DNA of 15,424 nucleotides, from NCBI GenBank assembly GCA_030040955.1, contig JASHSH010000455.1, forward strand, positions 1-15,424, read 5' to 3'. This document shows positions 7,326-13,405 of this stretch, piece after piece. The number at the start of each line of letters is the position of its first letter. Within the stretch, counting starts at the first letter, position 1. The notes beneath the pieces are model-generated. The model was given only the letters and a program-made list of their open reading frames with translations, did no database searches and was not told where the DNA came from. Source of the stretch: Rhodospirillales bacterium. Lineage in GTDB: Bacteria > Pseudomonadota > Alphaproteobacteria > Rhodospirillales > Magnetospirillaceae. Both the position numbers and the translations under genes were made by a program.

Positions 7326-8795
7326 CTAGCGCGGGTAGAAGGGCGGCAGCTTGGCATCGACATTCACCCAGACCGACTTGGCCTCGGTGTAGTCGTGCAT
7401 CGCCTCGAAACCCATCTCGCGCCCGTAGCCCGAGCCGCGCACGCCGCCGAAGGGCGAGCCGGGATTGACGCGCTTGTAGCTGTTGATCCAGACCATGCCG
7501 GAGACGAAGGCACGCGCCACGCGGTGCGCGCGGGCGAGATTTTCGGTCCACAGACCGCCGCCCAGCCCGTAGACGGTGCCATTGGCCAGCGCGACCGCCT
7601 CGTCCTCGTCGCGGAACGTGGTAACCGTGACGAACGGGCCGAACACCTCCTCCTGGCTGACGCGGTCGGCCGGTTTGGCCCTCACCACCGTCGGCTCGAC
7701 GTAGAAGCCGCGCGCGAGATCGCCGCGCTCGGGCGGCCGTCCGCCGGTGAGCACTTCGCCGCCCTCGTCGCGCGCGACCTTGCAAAAGGCGACCACGCGG
7801 TCGCGATGCATTGCCGAGGTAAGCGGTCCCATCTCGGTCGCCGCGTCGAGCGGATCGCCGAGCTTGATCGAGCGGGTGAGCTTGAGGAACCGGTCGAGGA
7901 ATTCGTCGGCGATCTTGTCGTGCAGCAGCAGCCGCGATCCGGCGATGCACGCCTGGCCCTGATTGTGGAAGATCGCGAAGGCCGAGCCGCCGACCGCGGC
8001 CGGGATGTTGGCGTCGTCGAAGACGATGTTGGCGCCCTTGCCGCCGAGTTCGAGCTGGACCCGCTTGAGATTGCCGGCCGAGGCCCGCACCACCTTGCGG
8101 CCGGTAGCGGTCGAGCCGGTGAACGCGACCTTGTGAATGCCGGGATGCTCGGCGATCCGCTGGCCGGCCTTGTCGCCATAGCCGGGAACGATATTGACCA
8201 CGCCGGGCGGGAATCCGACCTTGCGCATCAGCTCGGCAACCCGCAGGGTCGACAGCGGCGTCAGCTCGGACGGCTTGAGCACGACCGTGTTTCCGGCCGC
8301 CAGCGCGGGACCCATCTTCCACGAGGTGAACATAAGCGGGAAGTTCCAGGGCACGATCTGCCCGACCACGCCGACCGGCTCGCGCATCACATAGTTGAGG
8401 AACCCCTTCTCGACCGGCACCACGCTGCCCTGGACCTTGTCGGCCATGCCGCCGAAATAGCGGAAGGTGACGGCGGTGCGCGGCACGTCGAGCGCGCGGC
8501 TGTCGCGCAGGGGATGCCCGGTGTCGGTTGATTCCAGGCGCGCGAGCCCGTCGGTGTCGGCCTCGATCGCGTCGGCGAGCTTGAGCAAGAGCCGGCCGCG
8601 CTCCATCGCGGGGGTCGCGCTCCAGCCCGGGAACGCCGCTGCGGCCGCCTCGACCGCGCGATCGACATCCTCGGCTCGCGCCTCGGCGATGCTGGCGAGC
8701 TCGCTCCCGTCATGCGGATTGACGACCGCGATACGACCGCCGGCCGCGGCGTCGACGAATTCGCCGCCGATGAACAGCCGGGTCTCGACCGTCAT
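7326..8795 (-). CDS. hapE: Aldehyde dehydrogenase, probable 4-hydroxymuconic semialdehyde dehydrogenase
   Basis: NAD(P)-dependent aldehyde dehydrogenase, 489 residues, full length. Catalytic features are complete: PWNF (N151), KPSE (K174), FTGST (225-229), LELGGK (general base E249), and NQGQACIAGSR with nucleophile C283, plus EEVFGP in the C-terminal half. Placed directly after the dioxygenase subunits (12-bp gap) and before the CoA-transferase, it fits oxidation of 4-hydroxymuconic semialdehyde to maleylacetate, as HapE/PnpE do. The superfamily is broad, so the fold is certain but the substrate rests on context. The ATG at 8795 has GGGAGCGG upstream. Confidence 0.88.
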   Translation of the reverse strand: MTVETRLFIGGEFVDAAAGGRIAVVNPHDGSELASIAEARAEDVDRAVEAAAAAFPGWSATPAMERGRLLLKLADAIEADTDGLARLESTDTGHPLRDSRALDVPRTAVTFRYFGGMADKVQGSVVPVEKGFLNYVMREPVGVVGQIVPWNFPLMFTSWKMGPALAAGNTVVLKPSELTPLSTLRVAELMRKVGFPPGVVNIVPGYGDKAGQRIAEHPGIHKVAFTGSTATGRKVVRASAGNLKRVQLELGGKGANIVFDDANIPAAVGGSAFAIFHNQGQACIAGSRLLLHDKIADEFLDRFLKLTRSIKLGDPLDAATEMGPLTSAMHRDRVVAFCKVARDEGGEVLTGGRPPERGDLARGFYVEPTVVRAKPADRVSQEEVFGPFVTVTTFRDEDEAVALANGTVYGLGGGLWTENLARAHRVARAFVSGMVWINSYKRVNPGSPFGGVRGSGYGREMGFEAMHDYTEAKSVWVNVDAKLPPFYPR

Positions 8796-8807
8796 GTCCG
8801 CTCCCGA

Positions 8808-9800
8808 TCAGAACTTGATCGGATAGGGCGGGATTTCGCCGGTGGCGTGCATCTCGGCGATGCGCGGGTTGACGTTCTCCCACACCAGCAGCATCGAGCG
8901 TTTCGGCGAGTAGCCCTGGTGGCGGATGTCGGCCGGCATCGCCGCCACGTCACCCGCCTTCATCACCACCTTGGCGCGCGGCCGCCCGGTGGCCTTGTCC
9001 TCCACGTCCCAGAGAATCTGGTCGGAGAGCTGGATGAACCACTCGACGCGGTCGTTGCCGTGCTTGATCGGCAGGATGTATTCCTCGCTGGTCGGGCAGA
9101 ACAGGCTTTGCTTGCAGACCGAAGTGACCGACGGATTCCAGGTCACGTCGGAGCGCGACAGGTGCGCGAACAGGTTGAAGCCGTGCACCCGTCCCTCATA
9201 GCCCTTCTCGGCGTGGATTTCGGGTTGGCTCTGGTCGACATCGGCGAAGGCGCGATTGACCGGGTAGCCGTTGGCGTCGGTGCGGATCGGGGTGTCGCCC
9301 GGCAGCCCGACCATGCGCTTGCTCACCTGGCGCTGGCGGTTGATCGCGGTGTCGTTGTTGCCGTGCTTCTTGCCCAGCCAGTCGGTCGTGGTTTCGGCGG
9401 GCGCCGCGAACGGATCGAAGCCCGCGTTGGTCCAGTCGGCGAGGATCGCCTGGAAGGTGGCCATGATTTGCGGCGTCTCGAAGGTCTCGATCAGGTCGAG
9501 GCCCTGGGCCTTGAAGGTCTCGTTGTAGGAGCCCGCGAACATCTGCACCCGGCCGTAGAGATTGTTGGTGCCGAACACATGGTCGAAATTGACCTGATAG
9601 TAGAAGAAGCCCCAGGCCACGTCGCGCATCATCGCGCGCAGGAATGCATCGGCGGACATGTAATGCGTCATCCGCCCCTTCTTCGACCTCCACTCGATAT
9701 AGACGAAATACTCGTCGCGGCTGAACTTGAAGCTGCCGAGCTCGAACGATTTGTAGCCAGTCCGGTTGCTCGAGCTGGTGGCCTTGACTGCGACGTTCAT
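8808..9800 (-). CDS. hapD: Hydroquinone 1,2-dioxygenase large (catalytic, beta) subunit
   Basis: Iron(II) ring-cleaving subunit that opens hydroquinone to 4-hydroxymuconic semialdehyde. It has 330 residues, about 38 kDa, matching HapD/PnpD of the two-component enzymes. In the C-terminal cupin I see H247, N249 and E253 within KHGNDRVEW, and H294 within ADIRHQGYS. The spacing (0, +2, +6, +47) equals that of the four iron-site residues I recall for PnpD (H256, N258, E262, H303), so the metal site looks intact. The ATG at 9800 has GGAGACGGAG upstream; the longer open frame extends into hapC and is ignored. It lies 40 bp after hapC, and the pair should form an alpha2beta2 enzyme. Confidence 0.88.
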   Translation of the reverse strand: MNVAVKATSSSNRTGYKSFELGSFKFSRDEYFVYIEWRSKKGRMTHYMSADAFLRAMMRDVAWGFFYYQVNFDHVFGTNNLYGRVQMFAGSYNETFKAQGLDLIETFETPQIMATFQAILADWTNAGFDPFAAPAETTTDWLGKKHGNNDTAINRQRQVSKRMVGLPGDTPIRTDANGYPVNRAFADVDQSQPEIHAEKGYEGRVHGFNLFAHLSRSDVTWNPSVTSVCKQSLFCPTSEEYILPIKHGNDRVEWFIQLSDQILWDVEDKATGRPRAKVVMKAGDVAAMPADIRHQGYSPKRSMLLVWENVNPRIAEMHATGEIPPYPIKF

Positions 9801-9840
9801 GGCTCCGTCTCCATCGCTGGGACGCGGGCGCGAAGCCCGG

Positions 9841-10338
9841 TCACTTGAGGCAGATTTCGCTCCAACGGTAGATCGTGTTCTCGCCCTCGAGCGCCTGCTG
9901 CAAGACCACGCTCGGGCGCCGCGCGCGGAACTGGTAGGCGGCGTTGGCCGGCAGCAGCGCCTGGTGTCCGCGCCGGAGCACCACATGGCCCATCTTCTTG
10001 CCCTTGGGCTGGCCCTTGATGGCGATATTGCCTTCCTTGTCCTTGGGCGCGCGGTCGACCTCGGCGATGTCGAGGAAATGCACCTCGACCTCGCCGTCCA
10101 TCACCAGGGCGAACTCGTCATGCGCGCAGGTGTACCAGGGCGAGTCGCCCTCGGCGCGGATCGCCTCGATCAGGTTCTGCTGGTTCTTGCCGACCGCCAC
10201 TTTCTCGTACGGCTTCGCCTTCGACGCCACCTCGAACACGTTGGAGAAGGCGTAGTTCTTCGGATCGTCGTTGATGATCTCGATATGGCCCTTCTCGTAG
10301 TCGCCGAGCGAGCCGAATACGGTCACGAAGTCGCCCAT
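9841..10338 (-). CDS. hapC: Hydroquinone 1,2-dioxygenase small (alpha) subunit
   Basis: Partner of hapD, 165 residues, about 18 kDa, matching HapC/PnpC. It has a cupin-like pattern: CAHDEFALVMDGEVEVHF (71-88) resembles cupin motif 1 and RRGHQALLPANAAYQF (122-137) resembles motif 2. In the characterised enzymes the small subunit is needed for activity but does not hold the iron; that is family knowledge, not visible here. It is the first structural gene after the operator region, with GGGGAGGGG as ribosome site before the ATG at 10338. Taken alone the protein could only be called a cupin; the assignment rests on size, order and the partner hapD. Confidence 0.85.
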   Translation of the reverse strand: MGDFVTVFGSLGDYEKGHIEIINDDPKNYAFSNVFEVASKAKPYEKVAVGKNQQNLIEAIRAEGDSPWYTCAHDEFALVMDGEVEVHFLDIAEVDRAPKDKEGNIAIKGQPKGKKMGHVVLRRGHQALLPANAAYQFRARRPSVVLQQALEGENTIYRWSEICLK

Positions 10339-10393
10339 CGCCGCGCCCCTCCCCGATCCGCCGGCTCGCGCGCGGCGCGGCCGTTTTGTTCTT

Positions 10394-10427
10394 GCGCGAT
10401 AATCGCACAGAAGTGCGATTGTCGAAC
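10394..10427 (-). promoter_or_regulatory. Paired IclR/PcaR-like operator boxes upstream of hapC
   Basis: Two 15-bp boxes lie at 10394-10408 (GCGCGATAATCGCAC) and 10413-10427 (reverse complement GTTCGACAATCGCAC). Against the PcaR site I recall, GTTCGATAATCGCAC, they match 13/15 and 14/15. Their centres are 19 bp apart. The facing halves form a perfect 8-bp inverted repeat around AGAA (10401-10420). Relative to the promoter just upstream, one box spans about -6 to +9 and the other about +14 to +28, an arrangement that fits repression by the adjacent IclR-family protein. Confidence 0.75.
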
Positions 10428-10457
10428 ATGCTAGGAATTCGATCCCGATTCTGTCAA
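10428..10457 (-). promoter_or_regulatory. Sigma-70-type promoter of the hydroquinone operon
   Basis: On the minus strand a perfect TTGACA (10452-10457) is followed by an 18-bp spacer and TAGCAT (10428-10433, 4 of 6 matches to TATAAT). The predicted start is near 10421, giving a leader of about 80 nt before hapC. The -35 box lies about 20 bp after the regulator's stop, so the operon can be expressed on its own; read-through from the regulator gene is also possible, as I see no terminator between them. Confidence 0.65.
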
Positions 10458-10476
10458 CGCCAATCGAGCGCGCCTG

Positions 10477-11253
10477 TCAGGCGACGCGACGCAGCGCGGC
10501 CTGCGCGTTGCGCAGGTGCGGAAGGATGTCCCGGACCATGGCGGCGGCCGTGATCCGCCCCGCCTGGACGCCGACATTGATCGCGGCGACGGTGCCCCCG
10601 CGCGCGTTGAATACCGGGACCGACATCGAGCGCAGGCCAAGTTCGAGCTCTTCCTCGATCATCGCATAGCCTTTCCGACGCGCCTCGGCGAGCGCGGCGA
10701 GGATCGCTTCGCGCCGGATTTTGGTCTTGGGCGTCAGCGGCGTGAGGGTGACGCGGCGCAGATAGCCGGCGACGCGCTCCTCGGGTTCCTGCGCCAGGAG
10801 GGCACGCCCCAACGAGGTGCAATAGGCCGGCAGGCGGCTCCCGACCGCTAGATTGATCGACATGATCCGCCGCGTCGAGGCCCGGGCGATATAGACGATG
10901 TCGTCGCCGTCGAGGATGGCCGCCGAACTCGACTCGCCGGTGGCCGAGGCGATCTGCTCGAGATAGGGCTGCAGGAGATCGGGCAGGCCGGTGGAGGACA
11001 GATAGGCGTGGCCGAGGCGCAGGATGCGCGGCATCAGCGAGAAGAATTTGCCGTCGAACGCGGCGTAGCCGAGACTGACCAGGGTGAGCAGATAGCGTCG
11101 CGCGGCGGCGCGGGTGAGGCCGGTGATGCGCGCGACGTCGCTGACCGACAGCCTGCGGCGCGAATCGTCGAAGGCCTCGATCACCGACAGACCCTTGCCC
11201 AGTCCCGCGATGACATCACGATCCGCGATCGCGCCCGAACCGCCGTTCCGCAT
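10477..11253 (-). CDS. IclR-family (PcaR/PcaU/PobR-like) transcriptional regulator
   Basis: DNA-binding regulator of the downstream operon, 258 residues. The N-terminal winged helix-turn-helix spans about 15-75 (GLGKGLSVIEAFDDSRRRLS, then VARITGLTRAAARRYLLTLV). The C-terminal effector domain spans about 85-250. The arrangement RAAARRYLLTL followed by LGY is typical of the PcaR/PcaU/PobR branch, whose known members respond to 3-oxoadipate, protocatechuate or 4-hydroxybenzoate. The ATG at 11253 was chosen because family homology begins there; longer starts would place the operator-like boxes inside the coding region. Box positions at the hap promoter favour a repressor role and those before its own gene suggest autoregulation. 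The effector is unknown; 3-oxoadipate, maleylacetate or hydroquinone are reasonable guesses. Confidence 0.9.
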   Translation of the reverse strand: MRNGGSGAIADRDVIAGLGKGLSVIEAFDDSRRRLSVSDVARITGLTRAAARRYLLTLVSLGYAAFDGKFFSLMPRILRLGHAYLSSTGLPDLLQPYLEQIASATGESSSAAILDGDDIVYIARASTRRIMSINLAVGSRLPAYCTSLGRALLAQEPEERVAGYLRRVTLTPLTPKTKIRREAILAALAEARRKGYAMIEEELELGLRSMSVPVFNARGGTVAAINVGVQAGRITAAAMVRDILPHLRNAQAALRRVA

Positions 11254-11265
11254 CGAAGTCGCCCT

Positions 11266-11298
11266 GTGCGATATGCGCACGATGTACAGTATTCGCAC
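11266..11298 (-). promoter_or_regulatory. Candidate autoregulatory IclR operator pair upstream of the regulator gene
   Basis: Box 11266-11280 (GTGCGATATGCGCAC) matches the recalled PcaR site at 12/15, and box 11284-11298 (GTACAGTATTCGCAC) at 11/15. Centres are 18 bp apart, close to the 19 bp at the hapC promoter. A wider inverted repeat TGTGCGA...TCGCACA (11265-11271 and 11293-11299) spans both. The pair ends 12 bases before the regulator's ATG. I could not pick a convincing -35/-10 here. The site could also affect the divergent plus-strand gene at 11494. Confidence 0.55.
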
Positions 11299-11493
11299 AC
11301 AAGCCGCCATCCGATTTTGACCCTCGGCTGGCGCGGTCGACGCGACGCGGCGGAACTCGTTTTGTCCGCAACCGGATAAAAAATTCGTCCCGCGGACCGA
11401 AATCCGGTAATACTGTTGCGGTTGCAAGCCCTTATCGGGGAATCCGCGACGGGGGGCTTGGGTTCGGTGCGGGAGCGAGGGGAAGTCGCCGGA

Positions 11494-11934
11494 ATGGATG
11501 TATCGCGGTTCGCGCGGCTGCTGCTGATTCACGGCGCCGACTTGAAGGCATGGCCGGACGAGGTTCGGCCGGAAGCCGAAGCCCTCTTGGCGCAATCGGC
11601 CGAGGCAATGCGCCTGCGCGACGAAATCGCCGGGGTCGATCGCGCCGTGCGCGAAGCTCCAGGCTCAACTTCGCCCCTCGCGGTCGAGCAAATTGTCGCC
11701 CGCGTGGCGAACGCCGATGAATTGGGGTCGCGGCCGCCCGGCCTGGCTGGCGACCGGACGCCGCCGCGGCTGCCCGTCGCGGCCGAACGCCGTTGGATGT
11801 CCGTGGGCGTCCTGGTCGCGGTCACGCTGGTCGGCGTGATCGTCGGCGGCATGTTTGCGCGCATCCCGCAACCCGTCGCGTCCGGGTTCATCGATCTGTT
11901 GGCGAAGCCCTGGCTCGCCGGATACGAATCATGA
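11494..11934 (+). CDS. Small single-pass membrane protein, CnrY-like position (possible anti-sigma factor)
   Basis: 146-residue protein of unknown function. The N-terminal part (MDVSRFARLLLIHGADLKAWPDE, then EAEALLAQSAEAMRLRDE) is a charged, helical cytoplasmic segment of a kind I recall beside ECF sigma and heavy-metal-sensor genes in alphaproteobacteria. One transmembrane helix spans about 102-122 (MSVGVLVAVTLVGVIVGGMF), followed by a short outer tail, giving N-in/C-out topology like CnrY. The ATG at 11494 was preferred over one at 11416 because the conserved-looking N-terminus starts there and AGGGGA lies upstream. The stop overlaps the next gene as ATGA. The anti-sigma role is inferred from order (Y-X-H) and topology, not from recognised residues. 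Confidence 0.75.
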   Translation: MDVSRFARLLLIHGADLKAWPDEVRPEAEALLAQSAEAMRLRDEIAGVDRAVREAPGSTSPLAVEQIVARVANADELGSRPPGLAGDRTPPRLPVAAERRWMSVGVLVAVTLVGVIVGGMFARIPQPVASGFIDLLAKPWLAGYES

Positions 11935-12419
11935 GCGAGAAGGACGATTCTTCCGGCATCGCCCGCAAACCCGCCTGGAAGTCATGGGCGCTGTTGGCGT
12001 CACTCGCCGTGAATCTCCTGCTGATCGGCGTCTTCATCGGCCGCTGGGCCGCGCCGTTCCATCCACCGCCTCCGCCGCCGCCGGGAGTGATGTTCGAGCA
12101 CATGATCGAGAGCCTCGGCCGCGACATGAGCGAAAGCGACCGGGCCATTTTGGTGCAAGTCTATCAATCCCACGCCGGCGAGCTGCTTGCGCACCGGTCC
12201 GATCATCTCCAGATCCTCGACGCCATCCGCGCCGCGATTTCCGCCGACCCATTCGACCGGGACGCGTTGCAGAAGGCGCTGTCGGCGGCGGCGGCGATGG
12301 ACGCGGAGGAGCGTTCCGCGTTGGGCGCCACCCTGCTCGATGCCGCCTCGCGATTGTCGCCCGACGGACGGCGTCGCATGGCCGAGTGGCGGCCGGGGCC
12401 GGGCGGGCCACCACCCTGA
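11931..12419 (+). CDS. Single-pass periplasmic sensor protein, heavy-metal-resistance (CnrX-like) type
   Basis: 162-residue membrane-anchored protein. A cytoplasmic N-terminus is followed by a transmembrane helix at about 18-38 (WALLASLAVNLLLIGVFIGRW). A seven-proline run comes next (45-51), then a helical periplasmic domain (MFEHMIESLGRDMSESDRAIL...) rich in His, Met and acidic residues: H57, M58, E60, H81, H88, H92. This layout fits the Metal_resist/CnrX family of periplasmic sensors, which pass metal or envelope signals to a membrane anti-sigma partner. The exact CnrX nickel ligands cannot be matched by eye, so the stimulus is unknown. The ATG overlaps the upstream stop, so the two are coupled. 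A longer alternative frame starting at 11793 is not credible. Confidence 0.78.
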   Translation: MSEKDDSSGIARKPAWKSWALLASLAVNLLLIGVFIGRWAAPFHPPPPPPPGVMFEHMIESLGRDMSESDRAILVQVYQSHAGELLAHRSDHLQILDAIRAAISADPFDRDALQKALSAAAAMDAEERSALGATLLDAASRLSPDGRRRMAEWRPGPGGPPP

Positions 12420-12421
12420 GG

Positions 12422-12456
12422 AATGCGGGCGCGCGACCACAAGCGCGCCCGGCATT
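12422..12456 (+). terminator. Hairpin after the sensor gene
   Basis: A stem of 13 bp with one bulged G (AATGCGGGCGCGC against GCGCGCCCGGCATT) closes an 8-nt loop, starting 2 bases after the sensor stop codon. No T-run follows, so termination may be partial or factor-aided, or the hairpin may protect the message. It separates the membrane pair from the sigma gene about 160 bp downstream. Confidence 0.6.
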
Positions 12457-12618
12457 GTCGCCTCGGCAATTCCTGCCGGCCGGTCGAATTTCGGCGCCAG
12501 ATCGCGCGGGCGCCGACATCTAACCCATTGTTTTGCATTCTGTAGCCCGACATCTCTGTCTGGCCCCGGGTTTGCATGTCACGTCCCGTTTCCCTGTGGG
12601 AAGTAAGAGAGCCGGGGT

Positions 12619-13350
12619 GTGAGCGCCCATATGCCGCCTCCCCATCTAGCCGATGCCTCCGCCGCGATCGACGCCGGACCGCGCGATTGCCGCGGCATCG
12701 ATCGGAACGAGGGCGAGACGGAACCTGTCTCGGCCCGAAACCTCGACGAAGCCAGCGACGCGGATTTGATGGTCCGCGTCGGTCGCGGCGACCAGAGAGC
12801 GTTCTCCGCTCTGTGCCGGCGCCACGGCGAGCGCTGCTTGAGCGTCGCTTTTCATCTGCTCCGCAATTCCGCCGATGCGGAGGAGATCGTGCAGGAGGCG
12901 TTTCTGCGTATCTGGCGGAACGCGCCGCAATGGCGCTCCAGCGAGGCTCGGGTTACCACCTGGATGTATCGCATTGTCGTCAACCTTTGCCTCGACCAGT
13001 TGCGCCGGGCGATTCGCGTCACCCTTTCCCTCAGCCACGCCGAAGCGGTTCCGGACGCCGATCCGAGCCCGGAATCCATCGCGATACAACGCCAAACGAT
13101 GCAGCTGGTGATGCGTGCGATGGCGTCGCTTCCGCCGCGCCAACGGGCCGCGATCATTCTGGCGGTGCGGGAAGGGCTGACCTGCGCCGAGGCCGCCAAA
13201 GCCATGCAAGTCAGCGTCGGAACCATGGAATCGCTGCTGTTCCGCGCGCGCAAGCAGCTGCGCGCCGCCCTCGAGGGCGCCGAGGCGCAATCGCGTGGCG
13301 AAAAGATTTCTCGTTTGCCGGCGCAGGAGTCGGTGGTCTGCCCCGTTTAA
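12619..13350 (+). CDS. ECF-type RNA polymerase sigma factor
   Basis: Group 4 sigma factor of about 243 residues. Region 2 spans about 46-130 (DADLMVRVGRGDQRAFSALCRRHG, then NSADAEEIVQEAFLRIWRN for -10 recognition, then TTWMYRIVVNLCLDQLRR). Region 4 spans about 160-217 (LPPRQRAAIILAVREGLTCAEAAKAMQVSVGTMESLLFRARKQLR), the -35-binding helix-turn-helix. The N-terminal extension of about 45 residues is longer than usual, so the start is uncertain: GTG at 12619 or ATG at 12631. Following the membrane protein and sensor, it probably is the output of that module, like CnrH. I could not find a convincing matching ECF promoter by eye. The EF-hand gene follows after 55 bp and is the likely target or co-transcribed partner. 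Confidence 0.92.
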   Translation: MSAHMPPPHLADASAAIDAGPRDCRGIDRNEGETEPVSARNLDEASDADLMVRVGRGDQRAFSALCRRHGERCLSVAFHLLRNSADAEEIVQEAFLRIWRNAPQWRSSEARVTTWMYRIVVNLCLDQLRRAIRVTLSLSHAEAVPDADPSPESIAIQRQTMQLVMRAMASLPPRQRAAIILAVREGLTCAEAAKAMQVSVGTMESLLFRARKQLRAALEGAEAQSRGEKISRLPAQESVVCPV

Positions 13351-13405
13351 TAGGCGTCTACCAAAATCGGGCAAGCGGCCCGGGGCTTCAAGGTAGGAGC
13401 GCATC

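Noticed and set aside
7242..9848. Plus-strand frames of 378-429 residues opposite hapE and hapD
   Set aside because: Same GC-driven shadow effect; the minus-strand proteins have complete catalytic motifs.
10470..10484. Inverted repeat around the regulator stop (CGCCTG-T-CAGGCG)
   Set aside because: The single-base centre cannot form an RNA loop without opening the stem, and no T-run follows; not a convincing terminator.
11340..11493. ECF-type promoter (GGAAC near 11352 or GGAAT near 11440) for the membrane-protein gene
   Set aside because: Neither candidate has a well-spaced, well-matched -10 element, and no matching element was found upstream of the sigma gene.
11253..11595. N-terminal extension of the IclR regulator to a start at 11595 or 11310
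   Set aside because: The added sequence has no family similarity and would overrun the operator-like boxes; homology starts at the ATG at 11253.
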